The notes: a model not told the origin generated them from the sequence alone. A stretch of 64,000 bases of DNA from Trichobilharzia szidati (GCA_944472155.2 OX235279.1:50999564-51063563); one strand, 5' to 3'; shown: positions 1 to 17,575, numbered from the stretch's first letter. Numbers and translations are program-made.

Positions 1-1143
1 CAGGGGAAACACTCAAGTTCGAAAAGACTTTTGGATGCTCCAGCTTCGCACCGATAAACTTTCAATGAAAGTGTAGGGGTTTTTGAAGGTCACTGAATAT
101 TGCCTTCTCTCGCTGTATATTAGACCTGCTATAATGAGGGGCATGATGGTACCTAGTATATACAATAACTTCCATCATTTTAGTTTAGCAGTGTCTGTCT
201 TATCCAATAGGGAATTATACCGTCACCTTATAGAAGGAGCCGAATTGACTAACTTCGTACTAGAATCTGAGGAACTTTACAACACACAACACAGTTTACA
301 ATATTCGTTGTCTGAAGCGCCTAACAGAGGATATTCGAAAGCAAGGGCAATTAGAAAGCTTCGCAGAACTTCCATTTGGATCTTATATACTTAGGACTAG
401 GTCAAATAAAGTATCATTATATTTGGTCTATTCCACAATGCTCAAAATTTTTACTGACATTAATTAGGATTAGATGCTCTGCATATTCCGGTTATACCAC
501 TTTTATGCAGGCAGCACAGAGAAATGTACAACAGGTGTATCACCTAAGAAAGTTCATAGCACCTTCGGCACCAACAACTGGAACAAATATCACTGTTGAT
601 ATTATTAATCGAAGACTGAAGTACAGAAATACGGAATTCACTTCTTATCCACCGGAAAGTGATGTCAGAGCCCTCAACAAACCGGGATTCGTCACATATT
701 TTAGAGGTGAAAGGTCATTAATTAGGCTGTATATGAACCCTGCAGACTTATTCGAACAATCTTTGATGTTATCAAATATAGTGTTGCACAGCAGGCCTCC
801 GACACTGAAAATCAGTTTGCATACTAACTGCTTAAGGCTGCATTTGACTGAAGACCATATCACGTAAATCAAATGTTTATTGATACTGTTAATTTAATGG
901 TCCTTTAGGATTCAACCAGGGAATTCATCAATCTATACACGCTGCAATCGGATGCAGATATATGGGTTTTCTAAGAGTCCTATCAGTGATCTGTACATTG
1001 AATCACTCATTAGGCGCGAAACTGACCACAATCCTAGTTCCTCTAAGAAGGTTGCTGACTGCGATAATTTAGTATTCGTTCTATTTTAAATATCAGTTCC
1101 CTTTTCAGAAGTGAAGAGGCTTCTGGCGGATGTGATGGCAGTG

Positions 1144-1178
<35 letters not shown>

Positions 1179-1280
1179 TAAATTCTTTGTCTATAGTCTG
1201 TGGGGATTTTATTTCTTGCGATCACATCTTTTGGTCATGAAAACCTTGTCAGGTTCAATATTCGTTTGGACAAGACTTGA
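1..1280. other. Unclassified stretch with weak reading frames
   Basis: Two overlapping plus-strand frames (83-394 and 376-867) give 103- and 163-residue peptides that I do not recognise. They lack repeats, membrane segments or a known motif. The change of frame near 376 could be a frameshift within one decayed coding region, perhaps a retroelement gag, but no diagnostic residue supports this. Positions 870-1140 hold nothing recognisable. A dinucleotide run follows at 1147. Confidence 0.25.
1147..1176. repeat. (AT)15 microsatellite
   Basis: Uninterrupted alternating AT run read directly from the sequence. Confidence 0.95.
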
Positions 1281-1289
1281 TTTTTATAA

Positions 1290-1800
1290 GTGACTGTAGT
1301 ATATATGAAGCCCATAGAAACGCTGCCTTGGCTAAATTCTGACCACTGCATTATTAGTGTTTTACCAAGTGTATGGCAAATTAAGCAAGAGAAGGTTCAA
1401 GAACGATTATACTCACATCATAATATTCATCCATTTAGAAGCATATTGCAGGATACAAACTGGGACATATTAGTCGATGAAACATTTGATGTCACCATCT
1501 CTGATATCACGTGATAACCGGGGTTCTACATGAAAATTTTCTATTCTACTGAAACACAGTTTGTGAGATCGGATACAGTCTCATCCCCGCAACGAAAAAA
1601 AGAACTTAAAGAAATCGCGCTATAATAGTGGTGTTTGAAAACTTAAGTCTTCAATAAAGTATGAAATACAAAGACTGAATGTAATATGTCGAGATTTTTT
1701 ATCGCATAAAGATCCTTCTAATATTTGGAATCTATTTGACCAACTTACTAGCAAACCACAAATTCCAGTTGATGTTTGTTGTAATGTAAATGTCTAAGAT
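1290..1800 (+). pseudogene. Non-LTR retrotransposon remnant, end of endonuclease domain
   Basis: The frame at 1290-1514 reads through LNSDHCII, which fits the SDH motif near the end of the apurinic-like endonuclease domain of CR1/Jockey-type retrotransposons. It is followed by FRSILQDTNWD, typical of the linker before the reverse transcriptase. Downstream of 1515 the frame continues with several stops (for example around 1620 and 1660), so the copy is dead. No reverse transcriptase is attached. The CR1-like assignment is an inference from motif order. Confidence 0.5.
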
Positions 1801-2059
1801 AAATTACTTCTTAGGCAGCAAGCAAATATGGCTACACTATGCACCTCTAGCAAAATAAATGGGTATTTTTCAGATATTGTTAAACGAACCTTTTAAGATA
1901 TTTTTCAAGTAAAATCTTCAGTTCATCATCAGGACCTAGGATTCAGATAAGACGTGTCAACCTCTCACAAAAATCCTTAATGCATGATTCTTCAAGACTA
2001 AAACTACTGATAATTCGAAGGAGGTAAAGCTTCTAACATATAAAATAAGTTCATTAATG

Positions 2060-2445
2060 CATTAATAACTGGATGACTTTCCGAGCATAACTTATTGCTC
2101 ATAATCATATCAGTTTAGTCACACGGCTTCATAATTTGCCTTATATAATTTCTCCTTCTCTCCTTGTTGCTTTTTGCCACTCTTCATATCTCTGGTATAG
2201 GCGTTGCATCATGTCGATTGCACATATGTGGTGTTGAATTGATAAACACAACTTCAGTGACTAACCTCTCTCTCCACCAAACTATATTGCGTTTTAATAG
2301 TTTCACCCTGTCCCACCCTATTTTATGATCCCATGCAAGTGAATGCAATGGCTGAGCTTTCTTCTAGGTCATTTAACTTAACAGGATGAATCATTCTACA
2401 TCTAGCTAAATTCTTATGTGGGATAAACGTACACTTTCGGAGTGG
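2060..2445 (-). pseudogene. Penelope-like element remnant: GIY-YIG end and 3' terminus
   Basis: Reading the minus strand from about 2445, the peptide HKNLARCRMIHPVKLNDLEE, then SSAIAF, closely matches the GIY-YIG endonuclease region of the better PLE at 20728-22194 (HKNLAKIRMVDPEKISNLEK, then SSAIAM). Frameshifts follow. The same relative order of RW-R-ERL, a stop and a GAGCA...TGCTC hairpin (2075-2100, minus) shows this is the same PLE subfamily with its 3' end. The 5' part is missing. Confidence 0.7.
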
Positions 2446-2475
2446 TTGGATCTGGTTCTCTGAAGGATAAGTCAA

Positions 2476-2670
2476 ATGGGGCTGAATGATCTGACCCCAG
2501 AAGGTGTTCACAAATTGAAGACTTCGTCGTCCTGTGCTCACCTTTCATTAACCAAACCTAGTGGTGTTCTGCTCCATGTTTGCGGAGAAGCCAATATCAC
2601 GAAATATGCTGATGGTCTGACAGTTTCTGTCCTAGTAGTTTCTGTATTAAGTCGTTCTCTCAGTATTTGT
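2476..2670 (+). pseudogene. Non-LTR reverse transcriptase fragment
   Basis: The frame contains EANITKYADGLTVS, a decayed YADD catalytic motif (second Asp changed to Gly). The preceding bases, read in a neighbouring frame, suggest VLSPFLFSL, the segment that precedes motif C in the element at 53430-54960, where the equivalent is NFVKYADDLTIS. The fragment is frameshifted and very short. Confidence 0.5.
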
Positions 2671-4802
2671 TAATTCATATATTCTACCCACTGTTCTTTT
2701 TTGTCCCCTCTTATTTTTCCCTCAGTTTCTGGAAAAAAAATGTTATATTAAGTAAGACTATGAAACGTGGAAGCAGGGATAGTGGTGTGCCTTTGGCTCA
2801 ATGAATTGACACTGTTATTGACAGACATTTTAATTCGTGCAAGCAATTGGCTAAATATATCTTGTCGGATACTGAACTCTTTGTTTGCAACTTTCACCAT
2901 ATGTCTCTTTTGGGAAAACCAAAAGTATCATAAGAATTATCGTTCACCAGCTGTCTAAAGTCCACCATGTATTTAGTGCGAGTGTTGTTTTGGGGAGACA
3001 AATATCAGTAAATAGCTTATAAATCTACATTATGATCTGCAAATAAGCAGCCACATATTACTATTATTACTATTATTATTATTATAATTATTATTACATA
3101 AATCATCCTTCCACTAACTTCAGTTTTATTATCGTTAATATTTGGTTTATTTGTAATGGAAATAAACTGTTGCAATATGTTCAGTGCTGAGAATTCCATT
3201 CTTTATAAAAACTATCATCTGGAATAAAGTGATGGCTCTTAATGTAATTGTTAGTTAATAAAGAACAATTAACTAAGAATAATCCTCTTAGTCAACACTT
3301 TGAGAATATGAGAAAATCTCTGGGATCGGACATGAGAGTAGCACATAATAACGGTGGAACAGGAATGGGGGTGAACGAATGTTGTTATTAAGAAGTCCAC
3401 CAATGGTTTCATACTTGTAATAACTGTAACCTTGAGAAGCAGAGGTCAACGAGAGAATCTTTGTGGACGAAAGAAGGACATGATACAAGTGAAAACTCTT
3501 AGGTAGGTGGCAGTCATACCATAGAACATACTTAACCCTAAGAAATCGACATAAAATTAAGGTTCCAAAAGAGAGGGTGACATTGCTGGTAAACCCTGTC
3601 ACGAATTCAAGAATCAAAACTGATTCATGGCTCAGAGAGGGAGAGTTATGGCCAAAAAGTGTGTGTTGTAAGGTACCAGGGAAGTAAAAGTCTGAGTAAT
3701 CTAGCGACAGCTGAATTATTTAGTAACACATTCGAAAGACATCTAGACAACGACAATGCCAGTGAGATACGTACGCCATAACAAACCACGGTGCATTCTG
3801 ACATAGCAGAGACTACTCCACTGAGCATATGTTATCAACGTGAAGAACTTCAGCTAGTTCAAGGCAAACTCCAGAGATGAATCATAAAATGGATTTTGAT
3901 ACTTCTTATAAATTCACATTCGCAAGACATCTGAGCATTTCGAGATCTTAGCCAAAAGAATGTTTAAACCTACTGTTTGTTGAAATTAATAAGTCGAACC
4001 TGCTTAGGTAACTCAGTTTTAAAACCAAATGGTTATTGACAAACTAATGTTTCTTCTTATGTGCAGCTCTCTATTCTCATTTATTCCAATGTTTATTTTT
4101 CATAATCTGTAAATATAAATGAAATGTACGTTTGGTGTTACGATGTTTGAAATGTGTTCCACGAGAAAGATTTCGGATAATGTCTTGTTAGGATTTTGCA
4201 AATGGAATTAACTACTTTTAATTGTTATTATTACTAGTATTTCTCAGGAAAACACGGCAGAGGTCTGAGTAGTTAAACTATATGCAATAATTAAAATGTC
4301 CATTTTTACCGTGCACGCTATGAGAGAATAATTTCCGAATCATTTTTGTAAACAATAATAAGATGAGAAAAAGAATCGATATGACCATTTACTCATTACA
4401 TCAACAAAATGGATGAATCATTATACCATATGTAATATTATCAAAATCATATTCTCATAATCTCAGTTTCCAATCCATGTACAAAGATTACATAAAAAGC
4501 ATCACTGTTACTAGTTAATTTACACGTAAAATAGGATGAAATGATCAAGTCAACCGAATTAAATTCGTTGGAAAACTGACTATTTGATTCCAGAAACACT
4601 TTTAAAATTTCACTGAGAACTGTAGAGATGAATCATTGGTTTGATGCTAAAAGGTAATGTAAAAATAATGCACTAGATTGTTAAAATGAAAGGGGATTCT
4701 GTAGATCACTCATCTATCTGTCTATTTGTCTACCTATCTTTAAATATTCATCTTTAGTTTGACATTTTTGCTTAGTTATGGTGAGTATTACGGAGAATTT
4801 TA
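2671..4802. other. Gene-free stretch
   Basis: No coding region, tRNA or recognised transposon was found. An (ATT)n-rich microsatellite lies at about 3058-3098. The remaining AT-rich sequence has only short random frames. Confidence 0.6.
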
Positions 4803-5869
4803 AGAACTTGTTAGTCTCACTGTCACAGGGTTCTCGCTCTGCTTCAAATCGCCGAAAATACCCATTGAGTCATGAAGAAAATAAAAAACGTATTCAGCGA
4901 AGAAAATTTTCTTCATCGACGAAATCATCTTCAGAGGCTGGACAGTCGTATTTACATTTGCCAAAAATGTATAGTAGTCTATTATTGAGTAATAGAGGGT
5001 GACATAATTGATATAATTACTCAGAAGTGGCTTTAGAAGTAAAAAATAAAAGTTGTAAATTACGTGGTAATCAACGGCACAAAGTTAGAAATTTGATAAG
5101 ATTAAAATTGTTATTGAGCGAGAATAGAGGTAGTTGTGTCGATTTAACAATTGTGAAGAGGGTGTGAAAATATACAGAAAGAAAATATGAGGGTGATAAT
5201 AGTGAATTAATTATTAAAGTAAAAGCAAACTAAAAGTAACACTGAAAATTGAAAAGAAGGAAAGATTAAAATTTTCACAGGGAACGACTAGAGGGGATTA
5301 AGACCAAGGTAGTATAAGAGACAGGACAAACTTTTTCTGTATACAAAGTTCGGGGTTGTATTAGCGAATCACCAGCGCCTCCGCCATACACAGAAAAAGT
5401 TTGTCCTGTCTCTTATACTACCTTGGTCTTAATCCCCTCTAGTCGTTCCCTGTGAAAATTTTAATCTTTCCTTCTTTTCAATTTTCAGTGTTACTTTTAG
5501 TTTGCTTTTACTTTAATAATTAATTCACTATTATCACCCTCATATTTTCCTTCTGTATATTTTCACACCCTCTTCACAATTGTTAAATCGACACAACTAC
5601 CTCTATTCTCGCTCAATAACAATTTTAATCTTATCAAATTTCTAACTTTGTGCCGTTGATTACCACGTAATTTACAACTTTTATTTTTTACTTCTAAAGC
5701 CACTTCTGAGTAATTATATCAATTATGTCACCCTCTATTACTCAATAATAGACTACTATACATTTTTGGCAAATGTAAATACGACTGTCCAGCCTCTGAA
5801 GATGATTTCGTCGATGAAGAAAACTTTCTTCGCTGAATTTGTCTTTTATTTTCTTTAGAACTTGTTAGT
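4803..5869 (-). mobile_element. Penelope-like element, head-to-head inverted dimer with TSD
   Basis: Two arms, 4875-5340 and 5390-5855 (466 bp each), are reverse complements with only scattered differences, around a 49-bp centre. A 13-bp direct repeat (AGAACTTGTTAGT) flanks the unit at 4803-4815 and 5857-5869, as expected of a target-site duplication. On the minus strand the centre and left arm read AEALVIR, a stop, then CIQKKFVLSLILPWS, matching the C-terminus of the PLE at 29109-30260 (AEALAIE...CVQKKFVQPLQLSWS). The arms are therefore two 5'-truncated PLE 3' ends joined at their 5' sides. The minus-strand copy carries 59 extra bases (4816-4874) beyond the arm. A frame at 4778-5002 is a by-product of this sequence. 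Confidence 0.85.
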
Positions 5870-6275
5870 AGCTCGATTATTCATTATTCTGTCCTTAGTA
5901 ACAGTGTTCTGAAAAGTTATTGATTTGTGTGGTAGCCCGTCGCTAACCCCCAGAAATAAACTGATCTTGAAGACCATTTCTGTTTTTACTCCTATTACTC
6001 CTCGAAATTTACAATTCTTGTTTACTGACAATCTGTTGCTAACTATTACAAATTAACTATGATGACTTTGATAAGCGATTTCCACTCCTTCTATATGTTA
6101 AACCTCGTAATTCTTATTGGTTAACATCACAATATTATTGCTATAGTTTTAATGTAAAACTATATATTAGTACAGAGCCATTGATAAAGAACTTATTGAA
6201 AAGGAACATATCTCTTTGATTAATTTGTTGTGTTTTCTAAATGAGTAAATCTGATATTTTCTAAACAACGAAAAA
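5870..6275 (+). mobile_element. Probable Penelope-like element 3' end
   Basis: About 6170-6275 (AGAGCC, TTGAAAAG, TTTGTTGTGTTTTCTAAATG) lines up with the 3' terminus of the PLE ending at 24146 (AGAGCC, TTGAAAAG, TTTTGTGTTTTCCAAATG). Upstream to about 5990 the sequence could be 3' untranslated PLE sequence, but I cannot fix a boundary. No coding sequence remains. Confidence 0.45.
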
Positions 6276-6424
6276 CCTGACTTTCAACACTGATGCTCAC
6301 TTGTGACTTGTTACAGAATGAAGTTGTTTCCTGGAGTTCTAATGAGTTGTGACAAGTGGGCCCCACCAGGTTGAATGTGAAGACAAATACTCGCACTAAA
6401 ATCGCAAACTGACAGGGGCTAGAA

Positions 6425-6620
6425 CTCATGGGCCATTGGACTCGAACACAATCGGTTGAATGATCAACTGCACTTGGCCTAGTAACCGAAGGGTTTTGGG
6501 CTCGATCCCCGGGGTAAGGTTGTGAATGAGTACTGCTGGGGAGTCACAGAGTAGGTTGAGGTAGCCGCCCAGTACTCCTTGGTTTCCAATGGCTCTCTAG
6601 CTGATGTCAATCCATGATTA
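6425..6620 (+). mobile_element. tRNA-derived SINE-like element (type 2)
   Basis: The segment has a tRNA-like layout. A D-arm-like stretch (GGTTGAATGATCAACTGC) and an anticodon-arm-like stretch (TTGGCCTAGTAACCGAAG) are followed by a B-box-like GGGCTCGATCCCC at 6498-6510. This is the internal pol III promoter arrangement of tRNA-derived SINEs. The non-tRNA tail probably runs to about 6620, though the end is not sharp. It differs from the other SINE family in the window. Confidence 0.5.
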
Positions 6621-7004
6621 AACTTGAAACTAATAATGAAATCATGGCTAAATACACGGTAACTAGGACTTAACTGCTTCAGTGTCATAAACATACGATT
6701 TTATATAAAGAATAAAGTGAAAATTGCAAGTTGTCGCATTATTAATACGAGTTTCTTTTTACAAGAAATTCTGTTTTCGCTGTACTTCATTCTGGTTATT
6801 GTGCTGGGTTATTATAGTAAATACCAAGCAGATATTTTGACTATCGATCAACGTTAAATGTACACATATTGAACAAAATCTAACAAATAATTTATGCTAG
6901 TAATAACTTCGTCAGCAGCTTAATCATGAAATTGCACAAAATCTGTAGAGCAGAGTGCATTCACCTTACTATAAGATAGAATTTAAAATATTCCAGAACC
7001 GTAT
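6621..7004. other. Gene-free stretch
   Basis: No coding sequence or repeat recognised. The last exon of the dehydrogenase gene was looked for here on the minus strand and not found. Confidence 0.5.
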
Positions 7005-7194
7005 TTTGTTTATTTATTTCATTATAGCTTGACTCCATACAGCATTTCGGTATAGGTATGTAATTTTCAGCATGTGATATCGGTAGCCCAAATTTAGCAG
7101 GCTGACCATTGATATCAGGTGTGCGTCGGCCGCGGATCCAATCCCGGACCATGTGCACGGTCGGCGAGTGTCCTAACCGCTGTGCCACCGACGC
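7005..7194 (-). mobile_element. tRNA-derived SINE (type 1), copy 1
   Basis: The minus strand starts with GCGTCGGTGGCACAGCGGTT (A-box region), has a decayed B box, then the family body (ACACCTGATATC, GGCTACCGATATC, ATGCTGAAAAT, GTCAAGCTATAAT) and an A-rich end. It matches the cleaner copy at 40126-40319 over its full length with scattered substitutions. Confidence 0.8.
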
Positions 7195-7337
7195 TGTGAA
7201 CTAAATCCACATTGTAAGTAAGTAGACAATGTACGTTGACAGTTCAATCAAATATTAACAAACAAGTGATACTACACATGCGTACTTACTTCATAGTATC
7301 AAAAATGCGATGAGAAAGAAACATTACTGTTAACTTA

Positions 7338-12975
<5,638 letters not shown>

Positions 12976-13974
12976 TGTTAGTTAATCACAATTCTTTCAA
13001 CAATTCTATCTGAAAAACGAGAACAAGTAAACTAAATTGGTCTGATGTAACTGGATCTATGTTAGAAAAACATAAAATACTTGAAGTGTGTCATGAATAC
13101 TTGCTATTCGTCCATAATGATATGCGATCGTTTGGTACCCTATATGATATAATATTATCTTGAATCACAAAGAAGAGTAACTGGACCTTAACACGGTACT
13201 AGTTTATGGAATCACTAACTGCCCATATCTTTCTGCGCATCACAATGTGGTGACCTTTACTTGTACTCTTCCTCTCATTTCATTAGTGCATTATGTGTCT
13301 GCGTTTAAATACTGGAACGCTGAGTTGTCCCTATCTTTGTTGTCACAATAACTAGATGTTATTTGGGCAAACCCGAAGTAACAGAACAGCGCTACAAGCA
13401 TCTCAATAAATTATGGGCCGGTTTATCCCAACTAAAAACAACTATGCGAACGAAGACACAGTTAATTTGATTATTTAAACTGAACTCGAGTTCGTCCTGA
13501 TCAAATCGAACTATGCAGTACATTACTCGCATTGAATTGTGAAACAGTGTAACTCCTTATTAAAGCAAGTCTTTCCAACATACTTTCTTTATTCACTTGA
13601 AAAAAGGTCTGCAGTGCAAATCGAGGGATTAATACCACAATGAAGCCTACCATCTTTCAACATTTCAAAGACTTCTCTTTTCAGAACAGAAGATATGAGC
13701 GTTCACTGATGATGACATCAACTCCGAGTTGGCAAATCAAAAACACAAAATTAAACCAAAACAAACACTAAGCCACATAACCGACGTGCTGGGTGCATGT
13801 AATGCACCTGTAGGTCACTAATACGTATTGTGATTGGTAGATTATCGTTAATATAAAATTGCGGCTAATACGCAGGATGCGTTACTCGGATGACTTTCGA
13901 AATCCTACACACACTTTATCCTTCAGTTGAATGCAATGAATTATTATATAAATATAAATTTTGACTGTAAACCA
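12976..13974. other. Upstream region of the dehydrogenase gene
   Basis: About 1 kb with no supported coding region. The dehydrogenase promoter should lie here, but no motif is clear enough to call. A decayed hammerhead-like segment at 13706-13738 is discussed in the findings. Confidence 0.5.
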
Positions 13975-14278
13975 GGAAACTCTAAACAATAGGAACCCAA
14001 AACGAAACGACCTACCAACGCACAAATGACCTCGTCAAGGACCAATCAGAAGGCTCAAAAAAACGACAATAGTCGTCCCAGGCAGCACTAAGCGCTAGAC
14101 AATAGGCAATAATACACATGCCCTGCGCTTAGGGGTCGCCTCAATATGTCTTTTCTGGAGACTGGTGTCACATATCCCTAAAACCTATTGCTGGAAAAAA
14201 GTCACCTGATCGGTTGCTCAAGGTCATTTATGCGTTCGTAGGTCGTTTCGTTTTGGTTTCCTGTTGTTTAGAGTTACC
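13975..14278. mobile_element. MITE-like element with about 70-bp terminal inverted repeats
   Basis: The left end (13975 to about 14052) and right end (about 14205 to 14278) are reverse complements over roughly 70-75 bp with scattered mismatches. Both contain CTCTAAACAA and CCAAAACGAAACGACCTAC. Unit length is 304 bp with no coding capacity. The target-site duplication is not clear, so the superfamily cannot be named. Confidence 0.7.
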
Positions 14279-14831
14279 ATAGCGGCCTGTAACGAATTTG
14301 ACTAATACAGACTTTCACAAATCTTCACCGACCAATCAGATGCGTCCGAAGGAGAAGCGCGTAGTTTAAAAATAGTCAATATGAAATAGTGCCATGTTAA
14401 AAAGTAGTAATATGAGATAACATCGGTTGCTGATAAATACTGTCACGTTTTAAATTTTCCTCGCTTCTGTTTTCCTCGTCTTTCTTGGACAAGAACAGTA
14501 GTGAGCAATTTTGATATGCTATCACTATGTTCTATCGAGTACGGTTTTGAGTGGTTGTGTTATGTGTGGTGGCAGACAACTGTGGTAAATATAAAAGCAA
14601 CATCCTGACATTGTCTCGCTGTTTTTTATGCAAACACAATGTTTTATTCGTCGCACACTGTATCGAGACAAGTTAGTCGTTTTGGTGGTTATCAGTGACT
14701 GCATTTCTTGAGTTGTGCTGAAACGTGCAATATTTTCTCCTTCGACATTGCTCTAGTCTAATATTCTGCGTTTCTTACGAATTGACTGTGAAGGGCTTTG
14801 CGATAACACGCTACGTTAACGAAGCCTTTCA
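14279..14831. other. Gene-free stretch
   Basis: No coding sequence recognised. A TATAAAAG at about 14591 could be a core promoter or part of an LTR, but nothing else supports that. Confidence 0.4.
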
Positions 14832-15014
14832 TTTTATTTTTTTATTTTTGATTACAGCTTGATTTTCCGTACACTTATGGAATTTTCAGCATGTGATATC
14901 GGTCGCCCAAATTTTGCAGGCCGATCATAGATATCAGATGTGCTTCGGCCGAGTATTGAACCCTGGACCATGTGCGTGGTCGGCGAGAGTCCTAACAACT
15001 GTTTTACCGACGCA
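14832..15014 (-). mobile_element. tRNA-derived SINE (type 1), copy 2
   Basis: The minus strand runs from TGCGTCGGTAAAACAG through GACTCTCGCCGACCACGCAC, a changed B box (GGGTTCAATACTC) and the family body to an AAAAATAAAA tail near 14832. It is the same family as 40126-40319, with more substitutions. Confidence 0.8.
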
Positions 15015-15017
15015 TAG

Positions 15018-15210
15018 TGATAATAATCTACTTTATTACAAAAAAAGAACCCATAAAAGGAAATGGTATTCTCAGCATTTGTTGCAATGCAGCATCTGAT
15101 TTGATCAAAACATAAATAAAATTAACCACAGGAATTTGTCCACATTCACGGTATACAGTCAAAAATACTGAAAGTACAAAAAGAGAATAATGAATCCAAT
15201 ATCCAATATC
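15018..15210 (-). repeat. 3'-UTR-like piece of a non-LTR element (left part of a split copy)
   Basis: This segment (from TAATCTACTTTATT to CAGTCAAAAATA) matches 52880-53060 in the same orientation. The minus strand ends in AATAAAGTAGATTATTAT, a poly(A)-signal-like 3' end. The continuation of the same repeat lies at 17610-17790, so the copy appears split by the sequence between. Confidence 0.65.
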
Positions 15211-15789
15211 TTTTTTACGAGCTAGTATAAACCAATTCGATTTCTTTGTGCTCGCTTCTTGATTCTGAGGTGAAGGTTTTTGACCTTCGGTAAAATTCTG
15301 CGTAGCTCGTCCCGCCACTCGACTGTCGCAGCTTTGGTTGACTCCAAAAGGATTAGTGCTGGGATTAATTATATGTTGTTTATAGTATGCGGTGTGTTAA
15401 GACTTTGTTACTACTGTGAATGGAATCGATCCTTTCACCAGTTAGTTCTCCAGTATCGTCGTCAAAAGAAAAGAGATAATAATAATGACAATAATAATAG
15501 ATATAATTAGTGTAGTTTATTCAGACTAAAAGACAGAAAAAGAAATAAAGAAAACGCAAAGACAGACAGCTAATTATATTTGAAGTCTATATATATGAAT
15601 ATATCAGTAATAATAATCATTATAATAGGTGTAGGTGTAGTTGTTGGAGTTTTCAGGGGAGTAAGACGATGGAGAATGTAAAGAAATAAACGGCGAATTT
15701 AGTTGTCTACCCCTGAATGGTCTATGGGATTCTAATGGGATAGGCCATCTGGACACATTCCTTGTGTCACTGCATGATTGTTCAGCCTT
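15211..15789. other. Low-complexity, gene-free stretch
   Basis: Contains AATAATGACAATAATAATAG-type microsatellite (about 15474-15510) and further TAA-rich sequence near 15600. No gene is supported; a frame at 15028-15318 minus is repeat-derived. Confidence 0.5.
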
Positions 15790-17575
15790 CTCTTAAAGGC
15801 TACAGACGATGGCTAAATGGACTGGAACATTCATATCCCAGCATGATGTCCAATCGTCCCAAGCTGATAGTAGCTTTGTTACACATGATCAGCCCTTCGT
15901 GAAACCTTGTTGGGCTTCATGGAGTCTATTGATCCTATCGAGGCGCTCCGTGATGTGATCATCAATAATACTTCCCAGTACTTTCATACCACTGGAAGTA
16001 GAGCTACTGGTCTATAACTAGTGGCATTTTGCCTATCCCCACCCTTGAAGATCGGAGATAGGATGCTTCTTTTCCACTCCCTTGGCAGTTTCCTCGATTC
16101 CATGGAGTGTTGGACTAAGTCGCATAAGGGCCTACAGAGAGCTTCGGCGCACTGTCCCAGAACAGATGGCCTGATGTCGTCACAACCTGGGGACTTCCCA
16201 GGTGTGAGTCGCTGTAGCCTTCTTAGTACTATTGCAGGGTTTATTTGGGGAGTAGTCATTAGGTCTTCCTCCAGTGAAATAGTGATGCCACCATTTTGGT
16301 CCATAACAGTAATACCCACACTGCTGTTTAGCCGTTTGGCGAAGGCTAAAGTGAATGTTTCAGACATCTCCAGACTAGTGAGATATTGACCGTTTGGGCC
16401 TACTAAGGCACATGCCTCCTGGTTGGTTGGTTTTCTTTCCGACATGAATCGGTACAAGTTTTTGAGGTTTGCTAGGAGTTTTTTAGCAAGGTTAGCCTGG
16501 AATGACCTCCTGTCCCTCCTGACTCTTGCATTGCACCGGTTCCTGAGTTCCAGGTATGCATCGTGGTCGATTTGACCCTTAGATACGCGCCACGCAAACC
16601 TAGCATCCCGCTTTGCTTACAGAATACGTTGTGTGCCTCTCTTTAACCATGATGACTTTCTTTTTGGCTGTGTTGTGACTAAAGGGATAATATCCGAGAT
16701 TACTGTATGAATAATCTTTTTTACCACCTCCCAGTGTTCATCCACAGATAGCTTATCCCATGCTAAGGTCCAGTCGGCGTCGGACAAGAGCCTCCACATT
16801 TCAGCATAGTTAGCCTTGCTGTAACACAGACATGGTCGCGTAACGTCTCACTACAGATGCTCACGGAGAAGGAGATCGAAACCTATGACTGTATGGTCAC
16901 TACTTCCTAGAGGAGTCATGATCTGGACCTTTCCGACGTGTAGTTGGTCACTAGTTAGAATGTAGTCTAGTTTTGATGACTTTCCACTAGGGCCCCACCT
17001 AGTGTCGTCTCCAACATTCTCAGTCAGTCCCATGTCCCGAATAGTCTGCAGTAGATTTCGGCCAAATTTTCCCTTAGCATACCCGCAGCCAGGGTTCTCT
17101 GATGGGGCATTGAAATCTCTAGCTATGGTGATTTGGTCATAGCCCAAATCTCGTACCCCTGTGATAGTGCTGAGCAGCAGCTGATTGTGCTCTGCCCCAC
17201 AGGTGGGAGATCGGTAGATGCCACCAAGTAAATACTTGGTGTGGCCTACGGTGAAATGACACCATATGGAGTCTGGGAGTTCAATAAGTGGTGGGTCCGT
17301 TGCGCGCACACATTTTAGTTGCCTATCAAGGCATTTGGCAACCCTCTCCACTTTTCTTGTTATCCCTGCCTCTCCTGACCAGGACCATATCACTTTAAGT
17401 GATTTCATTGTCGGTGATAGTGAGGTTAGTCAGGTTCCAGTGGCAATGATTATTTTAAGGTCTAGGTGTGACCGGAGGTTTCTGAGTCCACCTTCTTTTC
17501 TTCTCAACCCTCTCACATTGCCGTCTAGGCAGCTAAAGTTGAGTCTCGCAACATCAGCATGATTCGGGGTAGTTG
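15790..17575 (-). pseudogene. CR1-like non-LTR retrotransposon fragment: endonuclease and partial RT
   Basis: On the minus strand an N-terminal segment (NFSCLDGNVRGLRRKEGGLR, about 17540) leads into an endonuclease domain at 16853-17408. This has YRSPTCGAEHNQ, a decayed DFNAP motif (ARDFNAP), KLDYILTS and the catalytic SSDHTVIGF. A linker follows (ANYAEMWRLLSDADW, 16617-16820), then the start of the reverse transcriptase at 15984-16457 (TPGKSPGCDDIRPSVL, KRSILSPIFKGGD, SYRPVALLPVV). RT reading continues after a frameshift near 15985 (KVLGSIIDDHITERLDRINR, then LHEAQQGFTKG) to about 15880. Motifs A to E, including YxDD, are absent, so the copy is truncated and inactive. Confidence 0.85.

Noticed and set aside
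4778..5002. 74-residue Ser/Lys-rich ORF (MVSITENF...) that could pass as a small gene
   Set aside because: It starts in the host target site and continues backwards through PLE 3' sequence.
16021..16389. 122-residue plus-strand ORF opposite the CR1-like RT
   Set aside because: It is antisense to recognisable RT motifs on the minus strand.
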